Shown: positions 36,958-48,890 of the stretch, one piece after another
Layout of the letters: each line of letters opens with the position of its first letter
Numbering within the stretch: position 1 is the stretch's first letter
Source: Stenopsyche tienmushanensis
Taxonomy: Eukaryota > Arthropoda > Insecta > Trichoptera > Stenopsychidae
Direction of reading: 5' to 3'
Length of the DNA: 64,000 bases
NCBI GenBank assembly: GCA_008973525.1
Contig: WACJ01000525.1
Location: 992,001-1,056,000, forward strand
Position numbers and translations under genes: made by a program
The notes under the pieces: model-generated
The model's database searches: none
Seen by the model: only the letters and a program-made list of their open reading frames with translations
Told to the model about the DNA's origin: nothing

Positions 36958-38098
36958 TGATGGCTCGACATTGTCAAAATATCTCAATCGCTAAAATACT
37001 CCAACGTATCCATGAAATCAATCCAATTGCCCTCCCAAAAAACGGTATTCACCGTCCATCGATCGATTCCGCGAAAGCCTTCCGAAGCACCGAAATTCTT
37101 CGCATGTCCAGCGAATAATCAGCCGCAGCACAGGTGTTATACAACAACGACGTATGTGCATTAATGACATAGGAAAAAATACTAAAATGATTTTAAATCA
37201 TGAATTAATAAAAAATCCCATTCATCGGTTAATTATGATATTACAAAAAACAGATATCATCCGATGATGTATGGAGCCGGAGCGCTGTAACCACAAAAAG
37301 TGTGTAATTGTCCAATCATCGTGTTAACTGCTTATCAAACATAACAACCACGGCATTATTTCATCAAGTTCTTGGAGAAAAATTCATTTATAAAATTTCA
37401 GACCAACCCAAGCACATAAATTGACTTTTATGAGCGCCGACGTGGACGTCAATAGACGCCAACGGTTTAAAACACATAAAAAGATAATTTATTGTGTATT
37501 TCATACAACAAGGCTAGGAAAAAAAGGATAATGCAGACCGCCAGCCAGACGAAGCCATGACATCAAAAAGTGGCAAGATCTGGCTGGATGCGAACAATAC
37601 ATCTTCGGGAAAAATATTATTACAACTAGTCGCATTTATGACCGTAAATGTTTGGGGAAAAAACTCGATGGATTATCGATGATGCAATGGATTTCGTCAT
37701 CTGTCATTTTTGCATCAATCAGTCAAATTTCATGCGCGTTCATCTTCAAAGTGAATTAATTAAGCATCAGCTTTGCGCAAACAATTTAACAAAATGTATA
37801 ATATTCATCAAACAATAAACATCCCGTATGGATGCAACAATGAAGTGTTTGAACAACGTGTGGAAAATCCGACTCCAGGATCCAAGTCGAGGAATAGTAA
37901 AAATAACATCTTAAGGGTCGTCCAAATATAAAATGGACGCAAAAGAAAACTAATAAAATGAGGGTTTTTTTAACAAATCATAATAAGGTATGATTTACTT
38001 TGTAGTGTATTTCGATTATTGCAGTCTGGATACGTCAATTAGAAGTTATTATACAATATGAGCAGCTGAAAATATGCAGAATTTCCACCGTGGTAATT
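36958..38098. other. intergenic
   Basis: No recognised feature. Short frames only. Confidence 0.4.
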
Positions 38099-38278
38099 AA
38101 GCATTGGTATTCGCAGTCAGTTGTCGTGCTTTAGTTTTTGCTTCCGCACTCGGTCGAGATTTTCTTTCTGGTCGTGTGTCGAGACAATGTGGTTGACATT
38201 CGCCGCACCGGGATTCGAACCCGTCAAATCGTGACGACCGAGCAGCGTGTCGAGTTACTCTAACCACCTGGCCACTCT
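38099..38278 (-). repeat. tRNA-derived SINE
   Basis: Read on the minus strand from about 38278, a polymerase III box A (TGGCCAGGTGG) and a perfect box B (GGGTTCGAATCCC) are about 45 bases apart. A tRNA-unrelated tail (to ~38099) then follows. The stems of a true tRNA do not form and the anticodon arm is disrupted. This is the organisation of a tRNA-derived SINE. No second copy of this family is evident in the window. Confidence 0.7.
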
Positions 38279-38832
38279 CAATAGATAAAATATGAAATCT
38301 TTCTCTCCACAATCAGGTTTTGACAACCTTCACGGAGGCCGAATCCAGCACTCGAACGTGTCTGACTTCGCTTCCCTTCAGTGAGCACACGAATTTATCA
38401 ACGAAAACCTCACCCAGCATTTGCTATCCACAATCATGATAAAAATTCTAAGACTTCTCTGAGATAAGGATTCAGGCACCGAAGTCATGCTATCCAATTG
38501 GGAAGTCATGCATATGTACGCCGAAGCGTCAAATGCCAGTTTCATGGGCAGGTCATGCAGTACACAGAGTCAAACCACATTAGATTCGAGAACGAGTGGC
38601 AGCAGATTCGTCAGAAGAGCTCATCTACGCTGGGATGAGCAATTAGAAGTAGCAACGGAATTCATCGACTATTCCACAATGTTTTGCAGTGAGATTGCCA
38701 TCATAAGTAACCATCTTCATAGGATTGGAATTATAAATGAAACTCAATTGACGAGTTCCGCTCATAACAATCAACGGCGATTATTTTATAAAATACAGAG
38801 TTTTTCGGTCAATACAAATATTAAAATTGTTA
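38279..38832. other. intergenic
   Basis: An open frame (38487-38954) runs into the next element and shows no recognised motif. Confidence 0.35.
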
Positions 38833-39398
38833 TTAACCTGTATGATAGGATGAACACGTATTTGCGAGCGAATTTCAGAGATTCAGAAAGAGCACTCTTG
38901 TACGTTGAACTCAGAGAGAGACAGAGACAGATAAAACGTGGCGCAGTTGGGTGACTATGCATGGGAGATAGAGACGGAGAGCTTCCTGCGTACATCGCAT
39001 AATTGTATAGATCGTTAAGCCAAATTTATCGACTAATAATGATGTATGACTATTATAATGAATCGATTTCAAGTGTATTGTTTATGTTTACTTGAAGAAA
39101 TCACCGAATATTTTGAGTTATCGACAGTGTTTATTTATTTAACTCGTTCATCGCTGCGTTCACCAGCTATGTGCGTCTCCGAAAAAAAAAAACCCACCGT
39201 CCCATTTAGGGGTCGCAAATAATCGTAAATTCAATTATTTGAATAACGAATATGAAATTGGTTAAATACTCGAATATTTAATTTATTTCTGCGGTCCTAA
39301 CAGATAAGTGGATTCGAATGGATTTTAAGTGGCGGACAAGCAAATATAGCATCTAAGACTATGAAGATTATACATTAGCTCACTACTCAAAGGGTTAA
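38833..39398 (+). mobile_element. TTAA-flanked non-autonomous element, copy c
   Basis: A 566-bp element runs from TTAACCTGTATG (TTAA at 38833-38836) to GGGTTAA (TTAA at 39395-39398). Its left ~350 bp aligns with copy a (CATTGAAGC/GTTGAACTC, GA-rich run, GATCGTTAAGCC-AATTTATCGACT, TATCGACAGTGTTTATTTATTTAACT). The right ~200 bp differs from copy a except for the last ~20 bp (CTCACTACTCAAAGGGTTAA). That suggests a mosaic or a subfamily with a replaced interior. Confidence 0.7.
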
Positions 39399-40207
39399 GC
39401 TTATTAATTAAAAGCGTCAGGATGACTTATCGACATAGCTATAATATGCCACCATAGAGTTTCTATTATATTTCTCAAATTCACCTGCATTTAAATCTAA
39501 TTTAATATACTTGATCGTCGTTGGTTATCTTTCATCGGCTTTAAATGCTTAAATATTTTGATGGTGTTAGAATATGGGTCACTTTTTATTTTCACTGCGT
39601 CTCAATTTCTGACATAACTGAGAATTCATTCGTTGCGTTTCACAATCGTACATCAACACTGACAATGCTCAAGCGTTATTCTTGTACGACAGAGTGGAAG
39701 GTTTTATGCTTGCCAATATTTTTCTGAATTGATCCAATCTCATATTATAAATGCACCCCTGTTGTGTTTCTATTGCAGAGTCCGTAGTTTGGTAAATGTC
39801 ATTTCTAAAGTGTCTTTATTAAATCCGCCTGTACATTTGAAATCTCGCAAAGAACTGTGGTAAATTCTCGCTTGCCTTTTACCGATTCGTAACGAATCAC
39901 AAGTCACGTATCACGAAATGCACACAAGTTCGGCCCTCGAGTTTTTCACCTCTGGCTTGGAGAGTGACCTCATTGGACACGTGCACGCCAATGACGGACA
40001 TGACGGAGCAATATGAGGTTTACAAATAATACCGACAAAAAGTACAATGTATTCGGCTTTCAGTCGTAAACAGTCCGGATTGCGCTTTTGAGACGTTGAT
40101 ATGCTGCTGAACGTCCCATTGCGTCTATAACACACCTAATGAGGAGAAACATCATCGCTGTCATCGTCGCTCAATCATCAAACAATATAGAGGGGAAAAG
40201 CGAAATT
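39399..40207. other. intergenic
   Basis: No recognised gene. A CACGTG lies near 39978. Confidence 0.4.
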
Positions 40208-40263
40208 ATAATGCGCATGCGCTCATTATGTTCGCGTAGATTGGACATACGCATGCGCATTAT
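40208..40263. promoter_or_regulatory. perfect inverted pair of NRF1-like sites
   Basis: ATAATGCGCATGCG (40208-40221) and its exact reverse complement (40250-40263) flank a 28-bp spacer. Each arm holds GCGCATGC, the core of the NRF1/EWG palindrome. It could be a bidirectional promoter element or an inverted repeat of transposon origin. No adjacent gene is recognised. Confidence 0.4.
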
Positions 40264-40320
40264 GCAACAGGCGAAATTTTGCATACAGACACAGATTATT
40301 TAAGCCTGAATGTAAAATGT

Positions 40321-40965
40321 CCAGGGATCCCGGGATTGAAATTTTCAATAGTTCATGAAATTACATTGATTTCCAGTCCATTTGTTTAAAGTTAAACATA
40401 GCTTGACGGCGAAAAAAAATTATTTATTTAATAAAAGATAAAAATGCAATTCGAAAATTGATTTTGGAAGCCAGGCAACTTGCTGCTGAAAATGCACACT
40501 CGTTAGAGGTATCGTCATCAGATATTTAAATGCTAGTTAAATATCTAAGTAAAATTCCTTTCTGCTGAGAAACGGACTAAAACTCGCAAAATTCCCGATT
40601 TCCCGACAAATTATTTATTTCCGTCACTGCAGATGTATACTTATATACTATAATACTTTGATGTGATTCGTAATTATATTACGGAGGAATACAAAAATTC
40701 TGAACCCCGTATCTATTATATTTCATATCGATATTCCCATTATTAGAGCCGAGGTGTAGTAAATACATCACCGGTAGGGAAAGGTTAATATAACAATTTG
40801 AAAAACATATATGTACTGTATATATGTATACATAGATTAGACAGTCACTGCCCCTAGGCGTCGCTTCTAGGCACTGTTTCTAAGCGTTTCTAAAATTTCA
40901 ATCCCGATTTTTTACGGGATTACGTTTACTAATCCCGGGATTCATGAGCACCTAAAAATATTGAA
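40321..40965 (-). mobile_element. hAT element, copy B (internally deleted)
   Basis: The left end is CAGGGATCCCGGGATTG, a hAT-like CAGGG terminus. The reverse complement aligns with copy A (8290-9155). The shared transposase segment is shortened: the stretch encoding ELAFKYL is partly lost and the region encoding VEADR is deleted, joining CTAACGAGTGTG directly to CATTTTCAGCAGC. Inner blocks (8460-8740 equivalents) are near-complete. The right end lies near 40965, marked by a second ATCCCGGGAT. The copy has no coding capacity. Confidence 0.65.
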
Positions 40966-40984
40966 ACCAAGTTACCGTTACAAT

Positions 40985-41430
40985 TTTTTATTTTTATGTT
41001 ATAATTTAATAGTGTGTCCCTTTGCTTCTAATACCATGTTTAATGTTCTTGGCATTGATTTTGTATAAAAGTGTATTTTCAGCAATTGTATAAAAGCCAG
41101 AGTGAGATTCGTGCTTTGGATTATTGTCTTGATAACATTTCAAATTGTTGCCCAGTTTTAATGTTTCAGCACTTTATTTTATTCGTCGTTCAACGAAAAT
41201 ATTGAACTCGCTTTTAATTGGCAAATGTATTAATTTTGGCGAATTTCAACAATTTTTTCCCATACTTTTATGCATGTAAAATTTTCTTCTAGCGGTTCTG
41301 CTGTAATATCCAGCGTTCCTTTCAGCTCTCCTGACTGTTTCGGGACTTACATCTATTCCTGTGCCTAAGTCTAACTTTGTGACAATGTTTGATGCACTTA
41401 TTCTAATACTATCTTAAAATAATTCGCTTA
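40985..41430 (-). mobile_element. Tc1-like transposase relic
   Basis: On the minus strand, broken frames give PETVRRAERNAGYYSRTARR, the Tc1 second helix-turn-helix. Then come KFYMHKSMGK, then CYQDNNPKHESH, equivalent to the QQDN-x-PKH block with the second catalytic Asp, and finally NAKNIKHGIRSKGTHY, equivalent to the SMPRR-x-QAVI-x-AKGGHTKY end. The DLNPIENLW block between the last two is deleted. It sits directly beside hAT copy B. Terminal repeats were not identified. Confidence 0.62.
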
Positions 41431-42157
41431 TTTCGTCTTTCTAACATTTATGAACGAGCACATCGATCTTTATTATTCAGCCGGTTTTCAACTCTAAATC
41501 ATTTAATAACGTCAACAATTAGAAATATGTAACTATTTCTAGATACTGGGAGGGCACATCTAGTGAATCGATCGATTGCTTGTGTTCGTTGTTGGATAAA
41601 TTGGACAATTGTGGGATGAGATCGATCGAAAGATGAAAAATCGTTTACCGTACGTATGTTATAAATAATGCCAAAAATGCATACCAAATGTGGAAATTTC
41701 GATCAAAGATTTTTTATCAACAATTTGTATTATCATTAAAATTTTATATTCTGTGATTATTTTAATTAGTTATACTGAGTTTATTAGGAAATATTAAGCG
41801 TTTCCAAACTTGTTGTCGGTAGTTTATATGCAGATCACTATTCTTAAAAGCTTATTTATTATGACTTAATTTATTACGTATGATAGTGTGCAAAAATATA
41901 ACCTCGATACGCGAATTTAATACTGATAAAACTGTAGTGATATTATTGTATTTATCCTTTGAGCTAAAATTGCGCAGTCTTTATACGAAATAAATTACCG
42001 CCGACAAATGGGGGATGTCTTGAATATGAACAGTAGATATTAAATATAATAAAATTCATACATATTCCACCCTATGCTATAATGCAGGAATTCGAGTACC
42101 AAATCAAAATTCGATCGTAAAAGCCACCCTCTCGAGGATCCACCTGCACTCACTGTC
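41431..42157. other. intergenic; TATA-like box before the next ORF
   Basis: AT-rich. A GCTATAATG box near 42076 lies about 80 bp before the candidate secreted ORF. Confidence 0.35.
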
Positions 42158-42409
42158 ATGATTCAAACGTCACTTTTCATTATAACCCTCGCATTATTGC
42201 CATGGTGGGCGAATGCATCCTTGATTGGTAATTTCACCCCTCATGCTTGGCATTGTTATTCCGATTTGCGACGTTCGAACGTATCCACAGGGAGCATAAT
42301 TCGATGGCAATTCGATTGTGAGAAAGGCATGCGCGTTATTCGTTCATATCAGGAGAGGAATGCAATAAACGCATTGCGAAATGTTCGAGTCTGGAATTTG
42401 CAATTATAG
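42158..42409 (+). CDS. candidate small secreted protein, unrecognised
   Basis: An 83-codon frame starts MIQTSLFIITLALLPWWANA, a good signal peptide: a short polar start, a hydrophobic core and an Ala-x-Ala cleavage site near residue 20. The mature part would be about 60 residues with two Cys, basic and tryptophan-containing. A TATA-like box lies upstream. A second frame (42381-42590) overlaps its end by 29 bases and might be joined by splicing. No family is recognised. Small secreted proteins evolve fast, so lack of recognition is not decisive, but chance remains likely. Confidence 0.28.
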   Translation: MIQTSLFIITLALLPWWANASLIGNFTPHAWHCYSDLRRSNVSTGSIIRWQFDCEKGMRVIRSYQERNAINALRNVRVWNLQL

Positions 42410-42590
42410 AAGAACGAGATGTGCACACCGGCATACTGTCCTGTGGCGTTTTTATCCTTACTCTGGTTTTATTCTTTTTGCAAATCAAGGTTTATTGAAA
42501 TTGATTCTTCCGGACGGCAATAAAGACCTGAACGAGATGATGATTGCCCGTATGCTATGTCGAGAGGCAATTATTATTGCGCTATTCTGA

Positions 42591-43299
42591 ACATTATCAT
42601 ATGAGATCCACAATCTTTTAAATAAGTATTGTAAATATTCAAATGATATCCGTTAATGTTCATCAAGAAATAGAAATAATTACGTCCATTTGGTTTAAAT
42701 ATCAATACGATATAAAGGCATTAAAATCAATGAATTCGGTTTCGTCGACATCAACACACATTCATCTTGATGATCTTCTTGCCTACTTATTCTTAATGAT
42801 ACAGATCAAAGAAAAAAAACTAAATATCAAGGATACTTTGAACAATATTAATAATTTCCAGCATAGAAGTGAAGCAATCAAACGATGATTAGTGCATAAG
42901 AAAATATCATGTTAGGGAAATCGTCAACCTTTGAAATAATAATTTATAAAGAACGTTTGTAGAGATAGATAACAATACAAAATAATATACTCATTCATCG
43001 AATCAAATAATATTGAAGCAGCAACCTGATTTTATTTCGGATCGACGGTTCAAAAGGTCAAATATTAATATCGCGCCAAATCAAATGTTACCAAATTAGC
43101 TTCATTATAACTTTATTTTTAAAATTCTGAAACAAATATTCAGCATTAAAAACGCAGCGAAATAATATTACTGCTTATATATGGCTTATAAATCCCACCC
43201 GGGCGTTGTTAATCATAGTGCTTTTGCATCGGCCCTAAAATATGTATCACGACCTGTAATTAAATATTATATAAATGTCTTCTGCCTACAATATTGAAA
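42591..43299. other. intergenic
   Basis: No recognised feature. Confidence 0.4.
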
Positions 43300-43490
43300 C
43301 TATTAAAAAACTTGCAATATTTCAATCGAGCTCCCGTATTACAAATTTAGCCACATCTTACGAAGCCCTAGCCATTTTGTATCGAAAGTAGACGATGCTT
43401 ATTTAATAATAATTAAAGTAACATACTTGTGTACAAAAAAGCAACTTTGTAGATTTTAATTTAATGCTCGTGTGTACAATTATTAATAAG
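43300..43490 (-). repeat. interspersed repeat, copy 2 (inverted partner of 3385-3570)
   Basis: The reverse complement aligns in order with 3385-3570, including AATTATTATTAAATAA and CTACTTTCGATACAA. Class unknown. Confidence 0.6.
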
Positions 43491-46400
43491 GAAAAATTTC
43501 GGTCGCAACCTGATAAAGTCACTATTACTTATGGAAAAATCAATACTTGACAGTCAAACGATGATATGATGTATTATGTCATTATAACAATTGTAAGTCG
43601 TAATAAGACTGATATACTTTTTTGATTAAAATACGATGAATATCAAGAAAAATCATTAAAAATATTTGCTTAAAATATGCATCATTGTTATGAAAATAGA
43701 TGGTGCAGTCAGAATAGACACATGAAAGTAATTAAGCGTACTGTAGGAGCATAATAGCAACAGAGGTCTGCATTAGGAAAGGCATGTGGGTTGTTCCAGG
43801 CGCCGCTGATCTGGAACGACTTTATTTTGGAACCGTGCTAACAATTTTGCCATTGTAACAACACATATTGTATTACGAAAATTCCGTTAAACCTTTGTGC
43901 TCCGTTTCTGATCTGCGGAGTAGGTGGACAGAGATATAAAGCTGCATACTTTCGTTATTGACTGGGCAGAGCTCGATTTAGAAGAATACTCTGGTCATTA
44001 TTGCCGCGCATGGGAGCGAAGAATGCCAATCGATTGCCATAAAATTAAATGGAGTCGTTTTTTCTTGAAGTTTATTCCCGGTTAGGAAGTCTCTATTCCC
44101 TGCTCTCATCGCGAGGAGTGTTCATCGCCCCACGTTGTCAACAGTTGTGGACAACATGAATACAGCTGTGCAGACATCAAATGATTACGCGCCAACTGTC
44201 AGCTTTTTTACCGTCCATTTACATACGAAATACATTTTGCAGTGCAGCACATTGAATATATATATATGTGTATTTTAATGTTATATTTTGAATAAATACT
44301 TCATTCGCTTCAAGACTTAAAATAAACACATGATGAAGTAACAAGCAGGTTGAAATTAAGACTAGTAGAGAAACTGCATATCAAAAAAATTTGGAACTCA
44401 TTTGCTTCATCAACATTCTAATACTATAATAATATTATCCCAATTATATTGCAACCACATATCCTCCTCCTATAGACGAGGATTCTGACTAGATTTGCCA
44501 GAAAGTAAATACATTGATTTTGGCTCATTTGATTTGATATAAAAGCGCGAAATAGCGAAAGTATTGAACATTTAATTCAGATGAAAATTAAATGTCTGAA
44601 CATTTTTATACAAAATTAAATAATTAAAGTGACCTCATATCAATTATACGTATATACAAGGATTCTGAAAAATTGCTTATTAAAGTCAAAGGTTAGATAT
44701 ATTTTTTTCTTTTAAAGAAGGTGAGAAGGCAATAAAGATAATGGACCACAAATGGACCATTTGTAAAAAATTCTGCCATTGCATGCAGTTTAACTGTATG
44801 CAATTTAAGAAATGCACCAGAATGTGAATCGCTTGATTTTGGCAAATAAGCTAATGAATAACAAACGATACAGACATTTTAATTTGATCATTTTGGGGCA
44901 TTATTAATTTAAAAAAATACAAAGATGTCGAAATTCTTTAACAAATATCCTAGCGATTTATCACTGTAGGAATGATCATGGTAGCTTTTTTTGGGACGAT
45001 AGAGTACCTTTTTTGCCAAAATTTTTGTCATGAAAAAACAGGCAAAAATAGTCCTACTCCTGCATGCATTATTGCACACGTCTGCTAAATTATGTCTTTC
45101 AATTACCAATGTGGCTTCCGACAACTAAATCACCCATCATGTAGTCGCAAGAAGCTATGTTTCAATTATTAAGAATTAAAGAATACTGATATAATCGACG
45201 AAATATAATCTTATATGCATGTCGTAAATAGTATGGTTCTAAATTATTCATATATCATCAATGCTGCTTGTCTCAAGAGATGAAGGATCTATAATTGAGG
45301 GTAATTGCCGAAGTAGTTCAATGATTATTTCTAGAACATAATTTAAATTGTACATAAATTTTACTTTGGTTATTAATATCATAACAAGTCTTTTGTACAA
45401 CACTTTCAAATTTAATTCAGCATAGATTTCCATCTGAATATTCGAGTTCTATAATCTCCCCGATCTCAATATTTGAATGCAAATGACTTGGACTGCGGAT
45501 TTCTATGAAAAATAAACAATATTATTCCGATTAGTTCGAGTACTTCACTGTGCATTTATCTAACTAGTCCATACGAATTTCGAATAATCGATTCAAAGTG
45601 CTTCAATTAATTAAGGGATAGGTTCCGCGCGATCGTGTCATGCCATACGTAACTTTCCATTCACATCGAGCACCACATTTACATGGGGGGTAGTAAATTC
45701 CTCATCCGCCATAAGTCGATTCAATAATGCATAAACTCGAAGCCCTTTGTTTTCACTAATTAATTGCTCGGCGGCGAATGCAAAAATACGACAGCTTTCG
45801 ATCCCCCCAAACTCACCATCCCCATTAAGATTTCAATAAATTATTGCCAACATGTCGATCCGGCGTCCCATAGGAGCGTCCCATAATGAGGGGGAGTCGA
45901 TCCACCTCCGCTTTGCTATTAGCGGGCTTCAATAATCCCTCGAGTGGTTCTGGCCACATGGTAGAGACCACCTGGCTTGGGAAATACAAATATGGCTTCG
46001 AATTCCAACGGCGCTATCGATTGATAAGCTATTTGCCTATCAAATACGATATCCGTGACCTTTATTTTTTTTAATGCCTCTGCCAGATCGTAGACCTTCG
46101 ATGGAAGCGAAGTTTCTAACATCATCGCAAAAAAGTTATCCGGTTTTGAGACCGAAAAAAATGTTGGATACGTTATCTGAGATCTACATCTTCGACATTT
46201 CAACAATCGGACGGGCTTGTTGAAGGATAGCCTCTATTATGTTGGAACAACTTGTGGGCGATCGCGCACCAAAGCAACCCTTGACAATGGATGGCTGCTG
46301 TAACAGATTTATTTGTTGGTACAACTCGAATAGAACAATTCTTCAGATGAGCGTCTATGTTGTATTGATGAAATTCCACAGTAAATACATTTTTTTCTAG

Positions 46401-48539
46401 AGCTTAAGCCACTTTTCATCCCCTGTCATAATTCATTTCATTCATCTCAGCATCTCAATTGTAATGCACTAATTCTTAACTTTTTTCGGTCTTATGTCTT
46501 ACCTGTTTAAGACATCGATTTTGTTCCGATTCTTTGTTGAGTGTGAATTGATATATTTATTATTCACAAAATAAAATATTTGCAGATGCAATTCAAAAAA
46601 TATCACCACGTCAAATACATAATATCGAGAATAGGAATGTTTATATGTTCCTTCACAATATTCAGTCTGTTTTCTATAAATAATGAGAAAGGAGAGGTTA
46701 TTGACCAGACTGGCAAATTTTTGTGCAATATTTTTTGTAAACAGTTATTAAAAAATGCCAAAAAATTTGAAAAAAAGCACAAATTTAAATAAGTTTGAAA
46801 GTAGAGACGACTGTGATTATATATAAGAACTAGACGTTTAATTGGAATGATTAGCGTTAGTTGATGGAAGTAAAGATATTTCTAGTGAAATGCAAACAAC
46901 CAATAAATTTCAATAATGTTTTACTGAAAAATGCAAAGAGTCAATCAAATTCTAAGATATAAGATCTTCAACGACTTTTCTTATTTATAAGATTCAATCA
47001 TACAAAACCGCTCTTGTGTTTTATCATCTCAATATGACCCGTCATAGATACAAAGTCTTATGCACTAAAATTATTTTATTAGCCATTCAAACAAGAATCA
47101 TAAACCGATACTCGAATACATATTTATTTATTATTTTATGGTTTTTCTTAAAAACCTCCGTTGGCATATACAGTCGCGCACTTTCATAAGACATCGTCGG
47201 TTGTTTCGTATTGTAAGTAATATTTAAAGAGCCATAAATAACTATTATCTCCGCAGCATTGTTGCAGATGGAAGTCGTTCTCGTTGTACTCATTGAAAGG
47301 TGAGAAATTCCTAGAAGTCGGATTTTAGGTGTAGCATCTAAGGGAGTTTACCGAATTCACTCACGATCCGCCAACAAAACGACAAAAAAATCTCTAAAGC
47401 ATTATTGTGTTCACGGAATAGAAAACGCTCAGGTGTTCGCCTTGTGAACACTTAACAGCGAATTCCATAGCTCGGAACTACAGACGACGAATGGTCATTG
47501 TTGTTATTTTTATTACTACCTTCGAGCACATTGTCCGCACAGGTAAGTCTCGCCGAAGACTAATTCTTGCACAATGACATCCCGAACATACTTGCAGTAT
47601 ATAAAATTTATACCCAAAGATAAGAATTATTAATTAGATTAGTCGATCATCAGCCTGTTTGAACACCCCTAAAATAATTGCTAGATTAAATAAAAATACA
47701 AATAATAACACAATCACGATCAAAAAAATTTGCCTTACCTGCATTTGATTCATGGCATGAATGTAAGAAATAACAACTCAACTTAATTTGACATTTCTAT
47801 TTTTATATTAGTTAATTATAAACATATCAAAATTGATTGCAATATTTATTAAATTAAATCATAAAAAATATATTCTTTCCTCTGGCTATTTTAAAAATTT
47901 ATCTAAATTATTTTACGTTTCGGTTTAATTATATTATTTTAACTACAAATAAATAAATAATTAATTTGCACAGCTCATAATAACTTAAGAACGACATCTA
48001 GTGTCGAATAGAATAAATAATAAAATATACGATGTTATTTTTTAGTTTTACTTTTGAAATACAGAGTGCGCTTAAATTAGTGCTTTTATTTGCCCTATTT
48101 TATAAAAGGTTTGAAGATATATAATTTTAAAATTTAATATTTTTTATTGTCATTTATATATGTATTTACAATTATTAATTAGCTTTTTTTAACACATTAT
48201 ATACGGGAAGCTATTTTTAAGAATTACGCTGACTTTTAGTTAACGTCGACTAAAATATTTTTTTCACATTGGTTGACTTATACGAATTTTTTATAATTAT
48301 TAACATTCTTCAAAATAAAATAATCTTTATTTGATGACGGCTATAAATCGATTTACACTCCAATTCAACAGATTCAAATTTATATGATATTTTAAAGTCA
48401 TTAATATCATAATCTACAACGGGGGCTCCCAACCCCGTGCCCATTAAGCCATTTTTATGCACCCACGGAGTCATTTTTATATGCGATTGAAACATTTTTC
48501 ATTTTAAAAGGTCAAACATTCGTACAATTAGATAACCAT
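43491..48539. other. 5-kb AT-rich stretch, no recognised gene
   Basis: A 95-codon minus-strand frame (45919-46206) and others are unrecognised. A GGGGGCTCCCAACCCC stretch near 48421 resembles a hAT terminus and could be the left end of the element whose transposase relic follows at 48540. Confidence 0.35.
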
Positions 48540-48890
48540 AATTGAATTTTTGACTGATATTTATGAAAAAAAATTAACTCTTGAACACCAGGGGAAATAT
48601 AAAGATATAGGAGAAATTATTAGTTCTACAAGAGCCTTCAAAGCTAAAATACAGTTTTGGATAAATAAATTTTCGAAAAAATCTCTCGCACATTTGAAAA
48701 TAGAATCCAGTAATTTTCCATAAATTATTATTTTTTTAACTCTTTCACATTACTATAATTACTAATTCCAAAGCAAAAATTTTTCAAATTCTTCAAGAAG
48801 ACACCAAAAATTGAAGAAGAAATTTTAGATATACAAACTGACAATTTTAAAATCCAATGGACTGACTTTGGAAACATTTAGAATTTAGCT
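48540..48890 (+). pseudogene. hAT transposase relic, GTF2IRD2-type
   Basis: The frame encodes LEHQGKYKDIGEIISSTRAF, then KAKIQFWINKFSKKSLAHL. Past a frame break come a Phe-rich stretch, EEEILDIQTDNF and the approach to the C terminus. This matches the hAT transposases related to GTF2IRD2 and ZBED proteins (L-LQGK-x-x-x-I-x-x-x-x-x-x-x-AF-x-x-KL-x-x-W). The upstream catalytic core and the C-terminal dimerisation block are missing or too decayed. A GGCCTGCG motif downstream (48966) may be near the right end. Confidence 0.65.

Noticed and set aside
38211..38275. Functional tRNA gene
   Set aside because: Both polymerase III boxes are present but stems do not pair and a tRNA-unrelated tail follows, so it was called a SINE.
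38487..38954. 155-codon plus-strand frame as a gene
   Set aside because: Its end lies inside TTAA element copy c and the rest has no motif or conserved feature.
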